DNA of 64,000 bases, from positions 233,440-297,439 of the forward strand of contig FOLJ01000008.1 in assembly GCA_900112325.1 (NCBI GenBank), read 5' to 3'. Each line of letters begins with the position of its first letter. Position 1 is the stretch's first letter. A program made the position numbers and the translations under genes. Source of the stretch: Micromonospora sediminimaris (lineage in GTDB: Bacteria; Actinomycetota; Actinomycetes; Mycobacteriales; Micromonosporaceae). Below are positions 8,838 through 17,162 of the stretch, in pieces. Below the pieces are notes generated by a model, which made no database searches, was not told the origin of the DNA, and saw only the letters and a program-made list of their open reading frames with translations.

Positions 8838-9589
8838 TCGCCATTCTCCTCGGAATGACGGGGCAGCGGGATCCGGGCCTCGCCGTGTTGACGGTAGAGC
8901 GCACGGGAACGCTCGGCCAGCTTCTTGGTGGCCGACGAGTTCGCCCAGGTGCCAAGGATGATCGCCGCTCCGGGGACCACCTTGGCGAAGAGCCGTTTCG
9001 CCGCGCGTACCCCGGCCATCTGGGCGAGGCGGACCCCGAGGTGCAGCATCACCCGGCCGAGCGGCGCCTGCCCGCCACCGCCGAACAGCGCGCCCGCCCG
9101 TTCCCGTCCAGCCGCCACGCCCAGCGCCACGCGGGCGCTCGCGGCGACCTTGTGCACCTTCTGCAGCACCAGCAGGTCGGTGGCGCGGTCGGAATGCGTC
9201 GGGTCGGCACCGTACGCGGCGGCCACGTGCAGGACCATGCGGGCCTGGGTCCAGGCCAGCACGCCGACGTCGATCACCGCACCGGGCAGTCCGGCCGCGC
9301 CCGAGACGGCCCCGGAGAGCCGGGCCTGGTTGACGAACCGGCGTACCGCCTGCTCCGCCAGGGCCTCGGCGCCGATGCCGGGCTGCGCGGCCCGGATCCG
9401 CTGCACCCACTGCGCGGCCTCCGGACCGAGCCGGCGCACCGCCTCGAGCGCGAGGTGCTCCGGAGCGTACTGCGGATCCTGGCGCATCCGGTCCCACAGC
9501 GTGGCCGGCGGCGCCTCGACGACCCGGCTGCCGGGCGGCGGCGGAGCCGGGGTGACGGGTTGGCCCTCGGCGGGCACGGGATCGCTCAT
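8825..9589 (-). CDS. EcsC family protein
   Basis: A 254-residue protein of the EcsC family, which has no known enzymatic reaction. Visible family features are a Pro-rich N-terminus, then LWDRMRQDPQYAPEHLALEAVRRLGPEAAQW, a glycine/alanine-rich amphipathic region (GAVSGAAGLPGAVIDVGVLAWTQ) and a second hydrophobic stretch (VVPGAAIILGTWANS). ATG 9589 is chosen because AAAGGAGAGGTG lies directly upstream; a longer frame to 9763 lacks one. In Bacillus EcsC is encoded with an ABC exporter, but no transporter is adjacent here. Confidence 0.85.
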   Translation of the reverse strand: MSDPVPAEGQPVTPAPPPPGSRVVEAPPATLWDRMRQDPQYAPEHLALEAVRRLGPEAAQWVQRIRAAQPGIGAEALAEQAVRRFVNQARLSGAVSGAAGLPGAVIDVGVLAWTQARMVLHVAAAYGADPTHSDRATDLLVLQKVHKVAASARVALGVAAGRERAGALFGGGGQAPLGRVMLHLGVRLAQMAGVRAAKRLFAKVVPGAAIILGTWANSSATKKLAERSRALYRQHGEARIPLPRHSEENGDQSA

Positions 9590-9782
9590 CACCTCTCCTT
9601 TCGGTGGCGACCATCCATGTGTACCCCGCCGGGGCAACGGCGTACCGTCGGCCGATCGCACGGCGACGCCGGGCCGGGCGGACCGGCCCGACAGGAATGC
9701 ACGAGGATGGCAGGTACGTTCTGGCGATCGGGGCACCGCGAGTCCGGTGGCCCCGTTACGCACATGCAGGGAGGCCGCACCG

Positions 9783-10706
9783 GTGCTCGACCCACACGAG
9801 CTCTACGAACTCACCGACGATCTGCCCGACCTCGGTCAGCCGGTCCTGATCCAGGCGCTCACCGGTTTCGTCGACGCAGGTAACGCGAGCCGGCTCGCCC
9901 GCGAACAGCTGCTCACATCGCTGGAGTCCCGCCCGATCGCCCGGTTCGACCTGGATCAACTTTTCGACTACCGCTCCCGCCGACCGGTGATGACCTTCGT
10001 CGAGGACCACTGGGAGAGCTACGACGACCCGGAGTTGGAGCTGCACCTGCTCCACGACGACGACGAGACCCCGTTCCTGCTGCTCACCGGCCCGGAGCCG
10101 GACCTTCAGTGGGAACGGTTCACCGCCGCCGTCGCCGGGCTCGCCGCCCGACTGGACGTACGGCTGACCGTGGGGCTCAACGCGATCCCGATGGCGGTGC
10201 CGCACACCCGGCCGACCGGGGTGACCGCGCACGCCACCCGGCGTGACCTGATCTCCGGTTACGAACCGTGGCTGCAACGGGTGCAGGTCCCCGGCAGCGT
10301 CGGTCACCTGCTGGAGTTCCGCCTCGGCGAGGCGGGCCGCGACGCGCTGGGCTTCGCCGCGCACGTGCCGCACTACGTGGCGCAGGCCGAGTACCCGGCC
10401 GCCGCCGAGGTGCTGCTGGCGTCGGTGTCCCGCAGCACCGGGCTGCTGCTGCCCCGGGACGGGCTGCGCTCGGCCGCCGAGGTGGTGCGGGTGGAGATCG
10501 ACCGGCAGGTCGCGCAGAGCGACGAGGCCACCAGCCTGGTCCAGGCGCTTGAGGAGCAGTACGACGCGTACGCCCGGGGGCGGGGTGAGAAGAACCTGCT
10601 CGCCACGGAGAACGGCCCCCTGCCCACGGCCGAGGAACTCGGTGCCGAGTTGGAGCGTTTCCTCGCCGAGCAGACCCGCCCGAACAACGACACCCCGGGG
10701 AGTTGA
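9783..10706 (+). CDS. PAC2 family protein
   Basis: A 307-residue soluble protein of the PAC2 (proteasome assembly chaperone 2-like) family, widespread in actinobacteria. Diagnostic stretches are LIQALTGFVDAGNASRLAREQL, FDLDQLFDYRSRRPVM, FLLLTGPEPDLQWERF, VGLNAIPMAVPHTRPTGVTAHAT and HVPHYVAQAEYPAAAEVLL. Actinobacteria carry 20S proteasomes, but a chaperone role for these proteins has not been shown to my knowledge. The GTG at 9783 has GGGAGG 9 nt upstream; the frame is open far upstream without a comparable start. Confidence 0.85.
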   Translation: MLDPHELYELTDDLPDLGQPVLIQALTGFVDAGNASRLAREQLLTSLESRPIARFDLDQLFDYRSRRPVMTFVEDHWESYDDPELELHLLHDDDETPFLLLTGPEPDLQWERFTAAVAGLAARLDVRLTVGLNAIPMAVPHTRPTGVTAHATRRDLISGYEPWLQRVQVPGSVGHLLEFRLGEAGRDALGFAAHVPHYVAQAEYPAAAEVLLASVSRSTGLLLPRDGLRSAAEVVRVEIDRQVAQSDEATSLVQALEEQYDAYARGRGEKNLLATENGPLPTAEELGAELERFLAEQTRPNNDTPGS

Positions 10707-10808
10707 CCGGGGGTCTTCGGGCTGACGCGGGCGGCACGCCGACGACCTCGGCGCGTGTCGGCCGGCGGTGGCCGAGCGGGCCCAGCGGAGATGGGGCAGG
10801 CTGGCATC

Positions 10809-11606
10809 ATGCGCCTGGCGACGTGGAACGTGAACTCGGTGAAGGCCCGGCTGCCCCGGCTGCTCGACTGGCTGGCCGGCACCGCGCCGGACGTGGTCTG
10901 TCTCCAGGAGACCAAGTGCCCCGACGGCGCCTTCCCGGCGACCGAGGTGGGTGAGTTGGGGTACACGGTGGCCAGCCACAGCGACGGCCGGTGGAACGGG
11001 GTCGCCGTCCTGTCCCGGGTCGGTCTGGCCGACGTCACAGTCGGGTTCCCCGGCGAGCCCGGCTTTCCCGAGCCGGAGGCCCGGGCGATCTCGGCCACCT
11101 GCGGCGGGCTGCGGGTCTGGTCGGTGTACGTGCCGAACGGCCGCACGCCCGACGACCCGCACTACGCGTACAAGCTGGCCTGGCTGGCGGCGCTGCGGGA
11201 CGCGCTGGACACCGAACTGGCGAACCGCGCGCCGCTGGCCGTCTGCGGCGACTTCAACGTGGCCCCCACCGACGACGACGTCTGGGATCCGGCGCTGTTC
11301 GTCAACTCCACCCACGTCACCCCGCCCGAACGGGCCGCCCTGGCGGCGCTGCGCGATCTCGGTCTCTCAGATGTGGTGCCCACCCCGATGAAGGGCCCGC
11401 ACCCGTTCACCTACTGGGACTACCGGGCCGGCATGTTCCACCAGAACAAGGGCATGCGCATCGACCTGGTGTACGCCTCGGCCCCGCTGGCCCGCGCCGT
11501 CCGGTCGGCGTACGTGGACCGGGAGGCCCGCAAGGGCAAGGGCCCCTCCGACCACGCCCCCATCGTCGTCGACGCCGACCTCACTCCCACCGTCGAGTCC
11601 TTCTGA
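10809..11606 (+). CDS. xthA: Exodeoxyribonuclease III
   Basis: A 265-residue AP endonuclease / 3'-5' exonuclease acting in base-excision repair. Motifs run in order: TWNVNSVKARL, CLQETKC (metal-binding Glu34), VYVPNGRTPDDPHYAYKLAWL, VCGDFNVAPTDDDVWDP (about residue 147), RIDLVYAS and the catalytic SDHAPIV near the end. Length and motif spacing fit ExoIII throughout. ATG 10809 starts the conserved MRLATWN. CAGGCT lies 6 nt upstream of the ATG, where a -10 box sits in leaderless actinobacterial genes. Confidence 0.95.
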   Translation: MRLATWNVNSVKARLPRLLDWLAGTAPDVVCLQETKCPDGAFPATEVGELGYTVASHSDGRWNGVAVLSRVGLADVTVGFPGEPGFPEPEARAISATCGGLRVWSVYVPNGRTPDDPHYAYKLAWLAALRDALDTELANRAPLAVCGDFNVAPTDDDVWDPALFVNSTHVTPPERAALAALRDLGLSDVVPTPMKGPHPFTYWDYRAGMFHQNKGMRIDLVYASAPLARAVRSAYVDREARKGKGPSDHAPIVVDADLTPTVESF

Positions 11607-11766
11607 TCGGACGCCGACCCGGACCGGCGCGGCTGCCCCCGCCCACCCCCGATGCCGACCAGCGGCACGAGATGCCGCAAGTCGACCTCTCCCGCTGCCC
11701 GGAAAGCCCCACTTCCCGCAACCCGCGCACCGCGCCCGCACCGCGCCCGCGGCTGGCGGCTCCGGC

Positions 11767-11772
11767 TAGGGT
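11767..11772 (+). promoter_or_regulatory. -10 box of a leaderless mhuD transcript
   Basis: TAGGGT ends 6 nt before the ATG of the heme-degrading enzyme gene, which puts the predicted transcription start on the A of the start codon. No Shine-Dalgarno sequence is needed in this arrangement. No clear -35 is visible. Confidence 0.6.
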
Positions 11773-11778
11773 GAGGCC

Positions 11779-12090
11779 ATGGCAGTTGTGAAGATCAACG
11801 CGATCGACGTTCCGCCCGGTGGCGGCGAGGAGTTGGAGAAGCGGTTCGCCGCCCGGGCCCGCGCGGTGGAGAACTCCCCCGGTTTCCTCGGTTTCGAACT
11901 GCTGCGCCCGGTGTCCGGCGAGAACCGCTACTTCGTCTACACCCGGTGGGAGACCGAGCAGGCGTACCAGGACTGGGCCGCCGGCCCCGCCCGAGCCGCC
12001 CACGCCACCCCGCCCGGCGCCGAGCGGCGGCCACCCGTCGCCTCCGGCGCCACCCTCCTGGAGTTCGAGGTCGTCCAGCAGGTCCCCTGA
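11779..12090 (+). CDS. mhuD: MhuD-type heme-degrading monooxygenase
   Basis: A 103-residue ferredoxin-like dimeric alpha/beta-barrel enzyme that cleaves heme and releases iron. The protein closely follows mycobacterial MhuD (Rv3592) in motif order: VVKINAI, ELEKRF, AVENSPGFLGFELLRPV, YFVYTRWE and ATLLEFEVV. The active-site residues described for MhuD fall at the same numbers: Asn7, Phe23, Trp66 and His75. It appears monocistronic with a leaderless-type promoter. Whether the product is mycobilin-like, as with MhuD, cannot be judged from sequence. Confidence 0.88.
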   Translation: MAVVKINAIDVPPGGGEELEKRFAARARAVENSPGFLGFELLRPVSGENRYFVYTRWETEQAYQDWAAGPARAAHATPPGAERRPPVASGATLLEFEVVQQVP

Positions 12091-12133
12091 CGACGTTTCT
12101 CGTCGCCGGACCGGAGCAGTGGCGGCGGGTACG

Positions 12134-12997
12134 TCAGGAGGGACGGGTGGTGGTGAGGGTGGCGAAGGCGATGACGTTGTCGGCGTAGCCGGTGCCCCCG
12201 CCGAGCCACTCGCCGCCGCAGGTGATCAGCCGCAGACCGGGCGGGCCCTCGTGGCCGTAGACCCGGTCGGCCGGCAACCGGTCCTTCGGAAAGTGCTCCA
12301 CCGAGTTGACGGTGAACACGGCCACCGAATCGTCCTCCCGGGCCACCTCGACGGTGTCACCCGCCTTCAGCTTGCCCAGGTCGTAGAAGACCGACGGGCC
12401 GCTCCTGGTGTCCACGTGCCCGACGATGACCGCCGGCCCCGGGTCGCCCGGCACCGGCCCACGGTCGTACCACCCGGTTTCCTCGTGCCGGCTCAGCGGC
12501 GGCACGGCGATCGAGCCGTCCGGTGCGTCGCCGACCGGCTGCACCGGTGCCGAGACGTCGATCGACGGGATGGACAGGCTCACCGGCCGCGCGGCGGTAC
12601 GCCCGGCGGGTACCGCCGATGCTCCGCCGGAGCCGCGTTCATCGCCGGTGGTGGTCCAGTCGAGCGGTCCGCCGACGGTGTGCCCGAGCCCGGCCCCGGT
12701 GGCGAACACGCCGGCCAGCACGAGCAGCACCGCGAGCGGCAGTGACCACGGGCTGCGCCCGGAGCGCGCTACCCGGCGAGGCCCGGCCGCGCCCCGTGGG
12801 GCACGGCGTCGATCGGTGAACGGTGCCGCGGCGCGAGCGCGGCGCGAACCGACACCCGGCACCGCCGCCCAGCCGTGCGGGCGCGGCGTGGAACCCGGGC
12901 CCGCCGCACCGTCGCTGTCACGGGACAGGGGTCCGGAGCCGGTGCGTGCCGGGGTACCTGTCAAGTTGGTGGGGCGGGGTGTGCGGGCGGTGGTCAT
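12134..12997 (-). CDS. Class F sortase
   Basis: A 287-residue membrane-bound cysteine transpeptidase of the actinobacterial class F type. A long Pro/Arg-rich cytosolic N-terminus precedes one transmembrane helix (about 84-108). The sortase fold runs from about 138 (VSLSIPSIDVSAPVQPVG). The catalytic His is His194 in VIVGHVDT and the catalytic Cys is Cys260 in LITCGGEW. The residue just before DNVIAFA is Ala272; a catalytic Arg is often found here (my recollection), so its location is uncertain. The start lies 6 bp downstream of the stop of the partner gene. Substrates are normally C-terminally anchored surface proteins, but none with an obvious LPXTG-type motif is adjacent. Confidence 0.88.
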   Translation of the reverse strand: MTTARTPRPTNLTGTPARTGSGPLSRDSDGAAGPGSTPRPHGWAAVPGVGSRRARAAAPFTDRRRAPRGAAGPRRVARSGRSPWSLPLAVLLVLAGVFATGAGLGHTVGGPLDWTTTGDERGSGGASAVPAGRTAARPVSLSIPSIDVSAPVQPVGDAPDGSIAVPPLSRHEETGWYDRGPVPGDPGPAVIVGHVDTRSGPSVFYDLGKLKAGDTVEVAREDDSVAVFTVNSVEHFPKDRLPADRVYGHEGPPGLRLITCGGEWLGGGTGYADNVIAFATLTTTRPS

Positions 12998-13003
12998 GGC
13001 GGC

Positions 13004-13618
13004 TCACCGTCGGCTACCGCGACGGCGGGTCGCGGTGACCCAGAGGACCATGCCGGTGACGGTCAACGCCAGCCCGCCGGGAAGCAGCAGGTTGGAGGTG
13101 ACGGCACCGGCGCTACCGCCGAAGCCGGTCGCCGGGCCCCGGCTGGGCTTCATGTGGCGTACGACCTGGATCATGGTGGACGCGGTCTCGCCACCCCGGC
13201 ACTCCAGCTTGACCCGGTAGTTGCCGGGGAGGACCCGCTCCTTGACCATCGCCGTGCCGGTCAGCAGCCCGCGCTGCGGCTGCACGGCGACCCGGCCGAA
13301 CGCGTCCGAGACGACGATGGCACCCACCGAGTTGTCGTGGCAGCTGGCCCGGAGCCCGACCAGATGGCCCGGTTCCACCATGCTCGGCGAGACCTCCACG
13401 AACACGGTCGGGCCCGGCTGCGGCGCGCCCGCAGGCGCACCGGGTTGACCACCGCCGGGTTGCCCGGCGACGACCGGCGCGACGGCGGCCCGCGCGGGTG
13501 AGGCCACGGCCGGCGGCGCCGCCAGCAGCGGAGTGGCCAGGGTGAGCGCGAGCAGCGGAACGAAGGCTGCGACGGTACGCGGCGAAGCAGCGGACAGCGC
13601 CTGCCTGGCTGCTGACAC
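13004..13618 (-). CDS. Exported, C-terminally membrane-anchored protein paired with the sortase
   Basis: A 204-residue protein with a signal peptide (hydrophobic AAFVPLLALTLATPLLAAPPAVA), a Pro/Gly/Ala-rich linker, a small Ig-like domain of about 85 residues holding two cysteines (ASCHDNSVG and VKLECRGGE), and a C-terminal hydrophobic helix followed by the basic tail RRRGSRR. The start is set at GTG 13618, which has GGGAGGGGG just upstream. The C-terminus looks like a sortase substrate in layout, but the motif before the helix is LLLPGG rather than LPXTG or LAXTG. It is the first gene of a two-gene operon with the class F sortase. Confidence 0.75.
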   Translation of the reverse strand: MSAARQALSAASPRTVAAFVPLLALTLATPLLAAPPAVASPARAAVAPVVAGQPGGGQPGAPAGAPQPGPTVFVEVSPSMVEPGHLVGLRASCHDNSVGAIVVSDAFGRVAVQPQRGLLTGTAMVKERVLPGNYRVKLECRGGETASTMIQVVRHMKPSRGPATGFGGSAGAVTSNLLLPGGLALTVTGMVLWVTATRRRGSRR

Positions 13619-13740
13619 GATGCCCCCTCCCGGTGCGCCGGTGCGGTCGCCGGGCACTGCCGGACACCCGGTCCTGCCTTCCACCGATGATGGTCTCACC
13701 ACCGGGCGTACATCACATCCGGTCTTGCGTGGTGCTCGCG

Positions 13741-13746
13741 TAGGCT
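13741..13746 (+). promoter_or_regulatory. -10 box of a leaderless trmB transcript
   Basis: TAGGCT ends 6 nt before the GTG at 13753. This spacing predicts transcription beginning on the start codon. No good -35 was found. Confidence 0.5.
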
Positions 13747-13752
13747 CGGTTG

Positions 13753-14466
13753 GTGGTGACCTCCACCGACCCGACTCCCGCCGTCGCCGCGCCGCACCTG
13801 GCGCGGGCGATCCGTACCTACCACCCGCGGCGCGGCCGGATGAGCGGCCGGCAGGTGACGGCGTTGGACCAGCTCTGGCCGCGGTACGGGCTGCGCGTCG
13901 CCGACGCCGACCCGTTCGACCCTGTCGACCTGTTCGGCCGCCGGGCCCCACTGGTGGTCGAGATCGGTTCCGGCATGGGCGATGCGACCGCCGAGATGGC
14001 CGCCGCCGACCCGGATCGAGATTATCTGGCGGTCGAGGTGCACACCCCGGGAATCGCGAACCTGCTGGACCTGATTCACCTTCGTGAGCTGGGCAATGTC
14101 CGGATCGTCGAGGGCGACGCGATGGAGTTGCTCGATCTGCTGCCGCCCAGTTCGCTGGACGCGGTGCACGTCTTCTTTCCGGACCCGTGGCCGAAGTCCC
14201 GCCACCACAAGCGGCGGTTGATCCAGCCGACCCATGTGGCGCGGTTGCGTTCCCGGTTGGCGGTCGGCGGCACGCTGCACTGCGCCACCGACTGGGCTGA
14301 GTACGCCGAGGCGATGCGGGCGACGCTGGACGCCGACCCGGGTCTGGTCAACGCCTACGACGGGTACGCTCCCCGGCCCGCCTACCGGCCAGTGACCCGG
14401 TTCGAGCGGCGGGCGCTGCGCGCCGGCCGCCCGGTCGCCGACCTGATCTACCGCCGCCACGGGTAG
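13753..14466 (+). CDS. trmB: tRNA (guanine-N7)-methyltransferase
   Basis: A 237-residue SAM-dependent enzyme that methylates G46 of tRNA. The Rossmann SAM-binding motif VVEIGSGMGDATAEM, the acidic loop YLAVEVHTPGIANLL and the family signature VFFPDPWPKSRHHKRRLIQP are all present. The C-terminal part (TDWAEYAEAM, RPVTRFERRALR) is typical. The start is ambiguous among TTG 13750, GTG 13753 and GTG 13756; 13753 is favoured by the -10 box spacing. It diverges from the sortase operon with 134 bp between. Confidence 0.93.
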   Translation: MVTSTDPTPAVAAPHLARAIRTYHPRRGRMSGRQVTALDQLWPRYGLRVADADPFDPVDLFGRRAPLVVEIGSGMGDATAEMAAADPDRDYLAVEVHTPGIANLLDLIHLRELGNVRIVEGDAMELLDLLPPSSLDAVHVFFPDPWPKSRHHKRRLIQPTHVARLRSRLAVGGTLHCATDWAEYAEAMRATLDADPGLVNAYDGYAPRPAYRPVTRFERRALRAGRPVADLIYRRHG

Positions 14467-14538
14467 GCCCGACGGCGGGCGAGCGCCGGCTGCCCCGGTT
14501 GGCGCACAAGCAATTCATCCAGGCACCATGGACCGGCC

Positions 14539-17043
14539 ATGACACTCACCGCCGCGCTGCCGAAGACCGCCGACCCCGACACCCTCTACGACGCGTTCGC
14601 CAGTTGGGCGTCCGAGCGCGGCCTGGACCTCTACCCCCACCAGGAGGAGGCGGTCATCGAGATCGTCTCCGGCGCCAACGTGATCATGAATACGCCGACC
14701 GGCTCGGGCAAGAGCCTGGTCGCCATCGCCGCGCACTTCGCCGCCCTGGCCGACGACCGGACAACCTTCTACACCGCGCCGATCAAGGCGCTGGTGTCGG
14801 AGAAGTTCTTCGCGTTGTGCGAGGTGTTCGGCGCCGAGAACGTCGGAATGCTCACCGGCGACGCCAGCGTCAACGCCGACGCCCCGATCATCTGCTGCAC
14901 CGCGGAGATCCTGGCCAACCTGGCGCTGCGCGAGGGCAGCCGGGCCGACGTCGGCCAGGTGGTCATGGACGAGTTCCACTTCTACGCCGAACCGGACCGG
15001 GGCTGGGCCTGGCAGGTGCCGCTGATCGAGCTGCCGCAGGCCCAGTTCGTGCTGATGTCGGCCACGCTTGGCGACACCACCCGGTTCGTTGACGACCTGA
15101 CCCGACGTACCGGCCGGGCGACCGCCGTCGTCCGCTCGGCCGAGCGGCCGGTCCCGCTGCTCTTCTCGTACGCGATGACACCGCTGCACGAGACCCTCGA
15201 AGAGCTGCTGGAGACCAAGCAGGCCCCGGTGTACGTGGTGCACTTCACCCAGGCCGCCGCCCTGGAACGCGCCCAGGCGCTGATGAGCGTCAACGTCTGC
15301 ACCCGCGCCGAGAAGGACATGATCGCGGCGGCGATCGGCGGGTTCCGGTTCACCTCCGGGTTCGGCAAGACCCTGTCCCGGCTCGTCCGGCACGGCATCG
15401 GCGTGCACCACGCCGGGATGCTGCCCAAGTACCGCCGGCTGGTGGAGACCCTCGCCCAGGCCGGACTGCTCAAGGTCATCTGCGGTACGGACACCCTCGG
15501 CGTCGGGATCAACGTGCCGATCCGCACGGTGCTGTTCACCGGCCTGTCCAAGTACGACGGGGTACGCACCCGGCTGCTGAAGGCCCGCGAGTTCCATCAG
15601 ATCGCCGGCCGGGCCGGACGAGCCGGTTTCGACACCATCGGCCGGGTCGTGGTGCAGGCGCCCGAACACGTCATCGAGAACGAGAAGGCTCTCGCCAAGG
15701 CCGGCGACGACCCGAAGAAGCGACGCAAGGTGGTACGCAAGAAGCCGCCGGAGGGCTCCATCGGCTGGGGCAAGCCCACCTTCGACCGCCTGGTGGAAGC
15801 CGAACCGGAGCCGCTCACCTCCAGCTTCCAGGTCAGCCACTCGATGCTGCTCAACGTCATCGGCCGCCCCGGCGAGGCGTTCACGGCCATGCGGCACCTG
15901 CTCACCGACAACCACGAGGACGCGGCGGCGCAGCGCCGGCACATCCGCCGGGCCATCGCCATCTACCGGGCGTTGCGGGCCGGCGGCGTGGTCGAGGAGC
16001 TGCCCGAGCCGGACGAGACCGGGCGCCGGGTCCGGCTCACCGTCGACCTGCAACTCGACTTCGCACTCAACCAGCCGTTGTCCCCGCTCGCGCTGGCCAC
16101 CATCGAGTTGCTGGACAGCGAGTCCCCGTCGTACGCCCTGGATGTGCTGTCGGTGATCGAGTCGATCCTCGACGACCCGCGCCAGGTGCTCTCCGCGCAG
16201 CAGTTCAAGGCTCGCGGCGAGGCGGTCGCCGCGATGAAGGCCGAGGGCATCGAGTACGAGGCCCGGCTCGAACTGCTCGACGAGGTGACCTGGCCCAAGC
16301 CGCTCGCCGAGCTGCTGGAGAACGCCTACGAGATGTACCGGCGGGGGCACCCCTGGGTGGCCGACCACCAGCTCTCCCCCAAATCCGTCGTGCGGGACAT
16401 GTACGAGCGGGCGATGACCTTCACCGAGTACGTGCAGTTCTACGGGTTGTCCCGCTCGGAGGGGCTGGTCCTGCGCTACCTCGCCGACGCGTACAAGACG
16501 CTGCGGCAGACCGTGCCCGAGGAGGCCAAGACCGAGGAACTTGTCGACCTGATCGAGTGGCTGGGAGAGCTGGTCCGCCAGGTCGACTCCAGCCTCATCG
16601 ACGAGTGGGAACGGCTGCGCAACCCGACCGACCTGCCCGAGGTGGCCGCCGCGCTGGACGACCGCCCGGCGGCGGTGACCCGCAACCCGCGGGCGTTCCG
16701 GGTGCTGGTGCGCAACGCCCTGTTCCGGCGGGTCGAGCTGGCCGCGCTGCGGCACTGGGACGCGCTCGGCGAGTTGGACGCCGACTCCGGCTGGCCCGCC
16801 GACGCCTGGGCCGACGCGCTGGAGCCCTACTTCGAGTCGTACGACGGCATCGGAACCGGCCCGGACGCCCGCGGCCCGGCGCTGCTCATGATCGAACAGG
16901 GTCGGGAGCGCTGGACGGTGCGGCAGATCCTGGACGACCCGGAGGGCGACCACGACTGGGGCATCAGCGCCGAGGTCGACCTGGCCGCCTCCGACGAGGC
17001 GGGTGCCGCCGTCGTGCGGATCACCGACGTCGGCCAGCTCTGA
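14539..17043 (+). CDS. Ski2-like DEAD/DEAH-box helicase with DUF3516 C-terminus
   Basis: An 834-residue superfamily 2 helicase. Motor motifs: TPTGSGKSLVA (Walker A, about residue 55), FYTAPIKALVSEKF (Ia), VMDEFHFY (II), LMSATLGD (III), GVHHAGMLPKYRR (IV), GTDTLGVGINVPIRTV (V) and HQIAGRAGRAGFD (VI). The C-terminal half after about residue 390 corresponds to the actinobacterial domain known as DUF3516. Relatives resemble the Ski2/Mtr4/HelY group and probably act on RNA, but no substrate is established. It is followed by a rho-independent-like hairpin. Confidence 0.88.
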   Translation: MTLTAALPKTADPDTLYDAFASWASERGLDLYPHQEEAVIEIVSGANVIMNTPTGSGKSLVAIAAHFAALADDRTTFYTAPIKALVSEKFFALCEVFGAENVGMLTGDASVNADAPIICCTAEILANLALREGSRADVGQVVMDEFHFYAEPDRGWAWQVPLIELPQAQFVLMSATLGDTTRFVDDLTRRTGRATAVVRSAERPVPLLFSYAMTPLHETLEELLETKQAPVYVVHFTQAAALERAQALMSVNVCTRAEKDMIAAAIGGFRFTSGFGKTLSRLVRHGIGVHHAGMLPKYRRLVETLAQAGLLKVICGTDTLGVGINVPIRTVLFTGLSKYDGVRTRLLKAREFHQIAGRAGRAGFDTIGRVVVQAPEHVIENEKALAKAGDDPKKRRKVVRKKPPEGSIGWGKPTFDRLVEAEPEPLTSSFQVSHSMLLNVIGRPGEAFTAMRHLLTDNHEDAAAQRRHIRRAIAIYRALRAGGVVEELPEPDETGRRVRLTVDLQLDFALNQPLSPLALATIELLDSESPSYALDVLSVIESILDDPRQVLSAQQFKARGEAVAAMKAEGIEYEARLELLDEVTWPKPLAELLENAYEMYRRGHPWVADHQLSPKSVVRDMYERAMTFTEYVQFYGLSRSEGLVLRYLADAYKTLRQTVPEEAKTEELVDLIEWLGELVRQVDSSLIDEWERLRNPTDLPEVAAALDDRPAAVTRNPRAFRVLVRNALFRRVELAALRHWDALGELDADSGWPADAWADALEPYFESYDGIGTGPDARGPALLMIEQGRERWTVRQILDDPEGDHDWGISAEVDLAASDEAGAAVVRITDVGQL

Positions 17044-17056
17044 ATTTTTTCCTACG

Positions 17057-17085
17057 GGGGCCGTCCGGGATGCCCGGGCGGCCCC
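17057..17085 (+). terminator. Intrinsic terminator after the Ski2-like helicase
   Basis: A 13-bp stem (GGGGCCGTCCGGG with CCCGGGCGGCCCC, one G-T mismatch) closes a 3-nt loop and is followed by TTT. It begins 14 bp after the helicase stop codon. Confidence 0.75.
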
Positions 17086-17113
17086 TTTCGTGCCCTGGGC
17101 GATGTCAGGGTCG

Positions 17114-17139
17114 TCGATTAGAATGTATGTACTAATCGA
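17114..17139. promoter_or_regulatory. Operator-like inverted repeat over a -10 box
   Basis: TCGATTAG (17114-17121) and CTAATCGA (17132-17139) are perfect inverted repeats around a 10-nt AT-rich centre. A good -10 hexamer TAGAAT (17119-17124) lies within the structure, 38 nt before the GTG of the next gene. A dimeric repressor bound here would cover the promoter. The regulator is unknown. Confidence 0.6.
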
Positions 17140-17162
17140 GTTCCTGACCTGGGAGGATGCTC

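Noticed and set aside
8925..9782. N-terminal extension of the PAC2 protein by 286 residues
   Set aside because: The extension overlaps the EcsC gene on the other strand and is Arg/Pro/Ala-rich shadow sequence; GTG 9783 has a proper ribosome site.
14515..16953. Long minus-strand open frame (812 codons) opposite the Ski2-like helicase
   Set aside because: It is the GC-driven shadow of a gene with clear helicase motifs; its translation shows only Gly/Val/His/Arg-rich low-complexity sequence.
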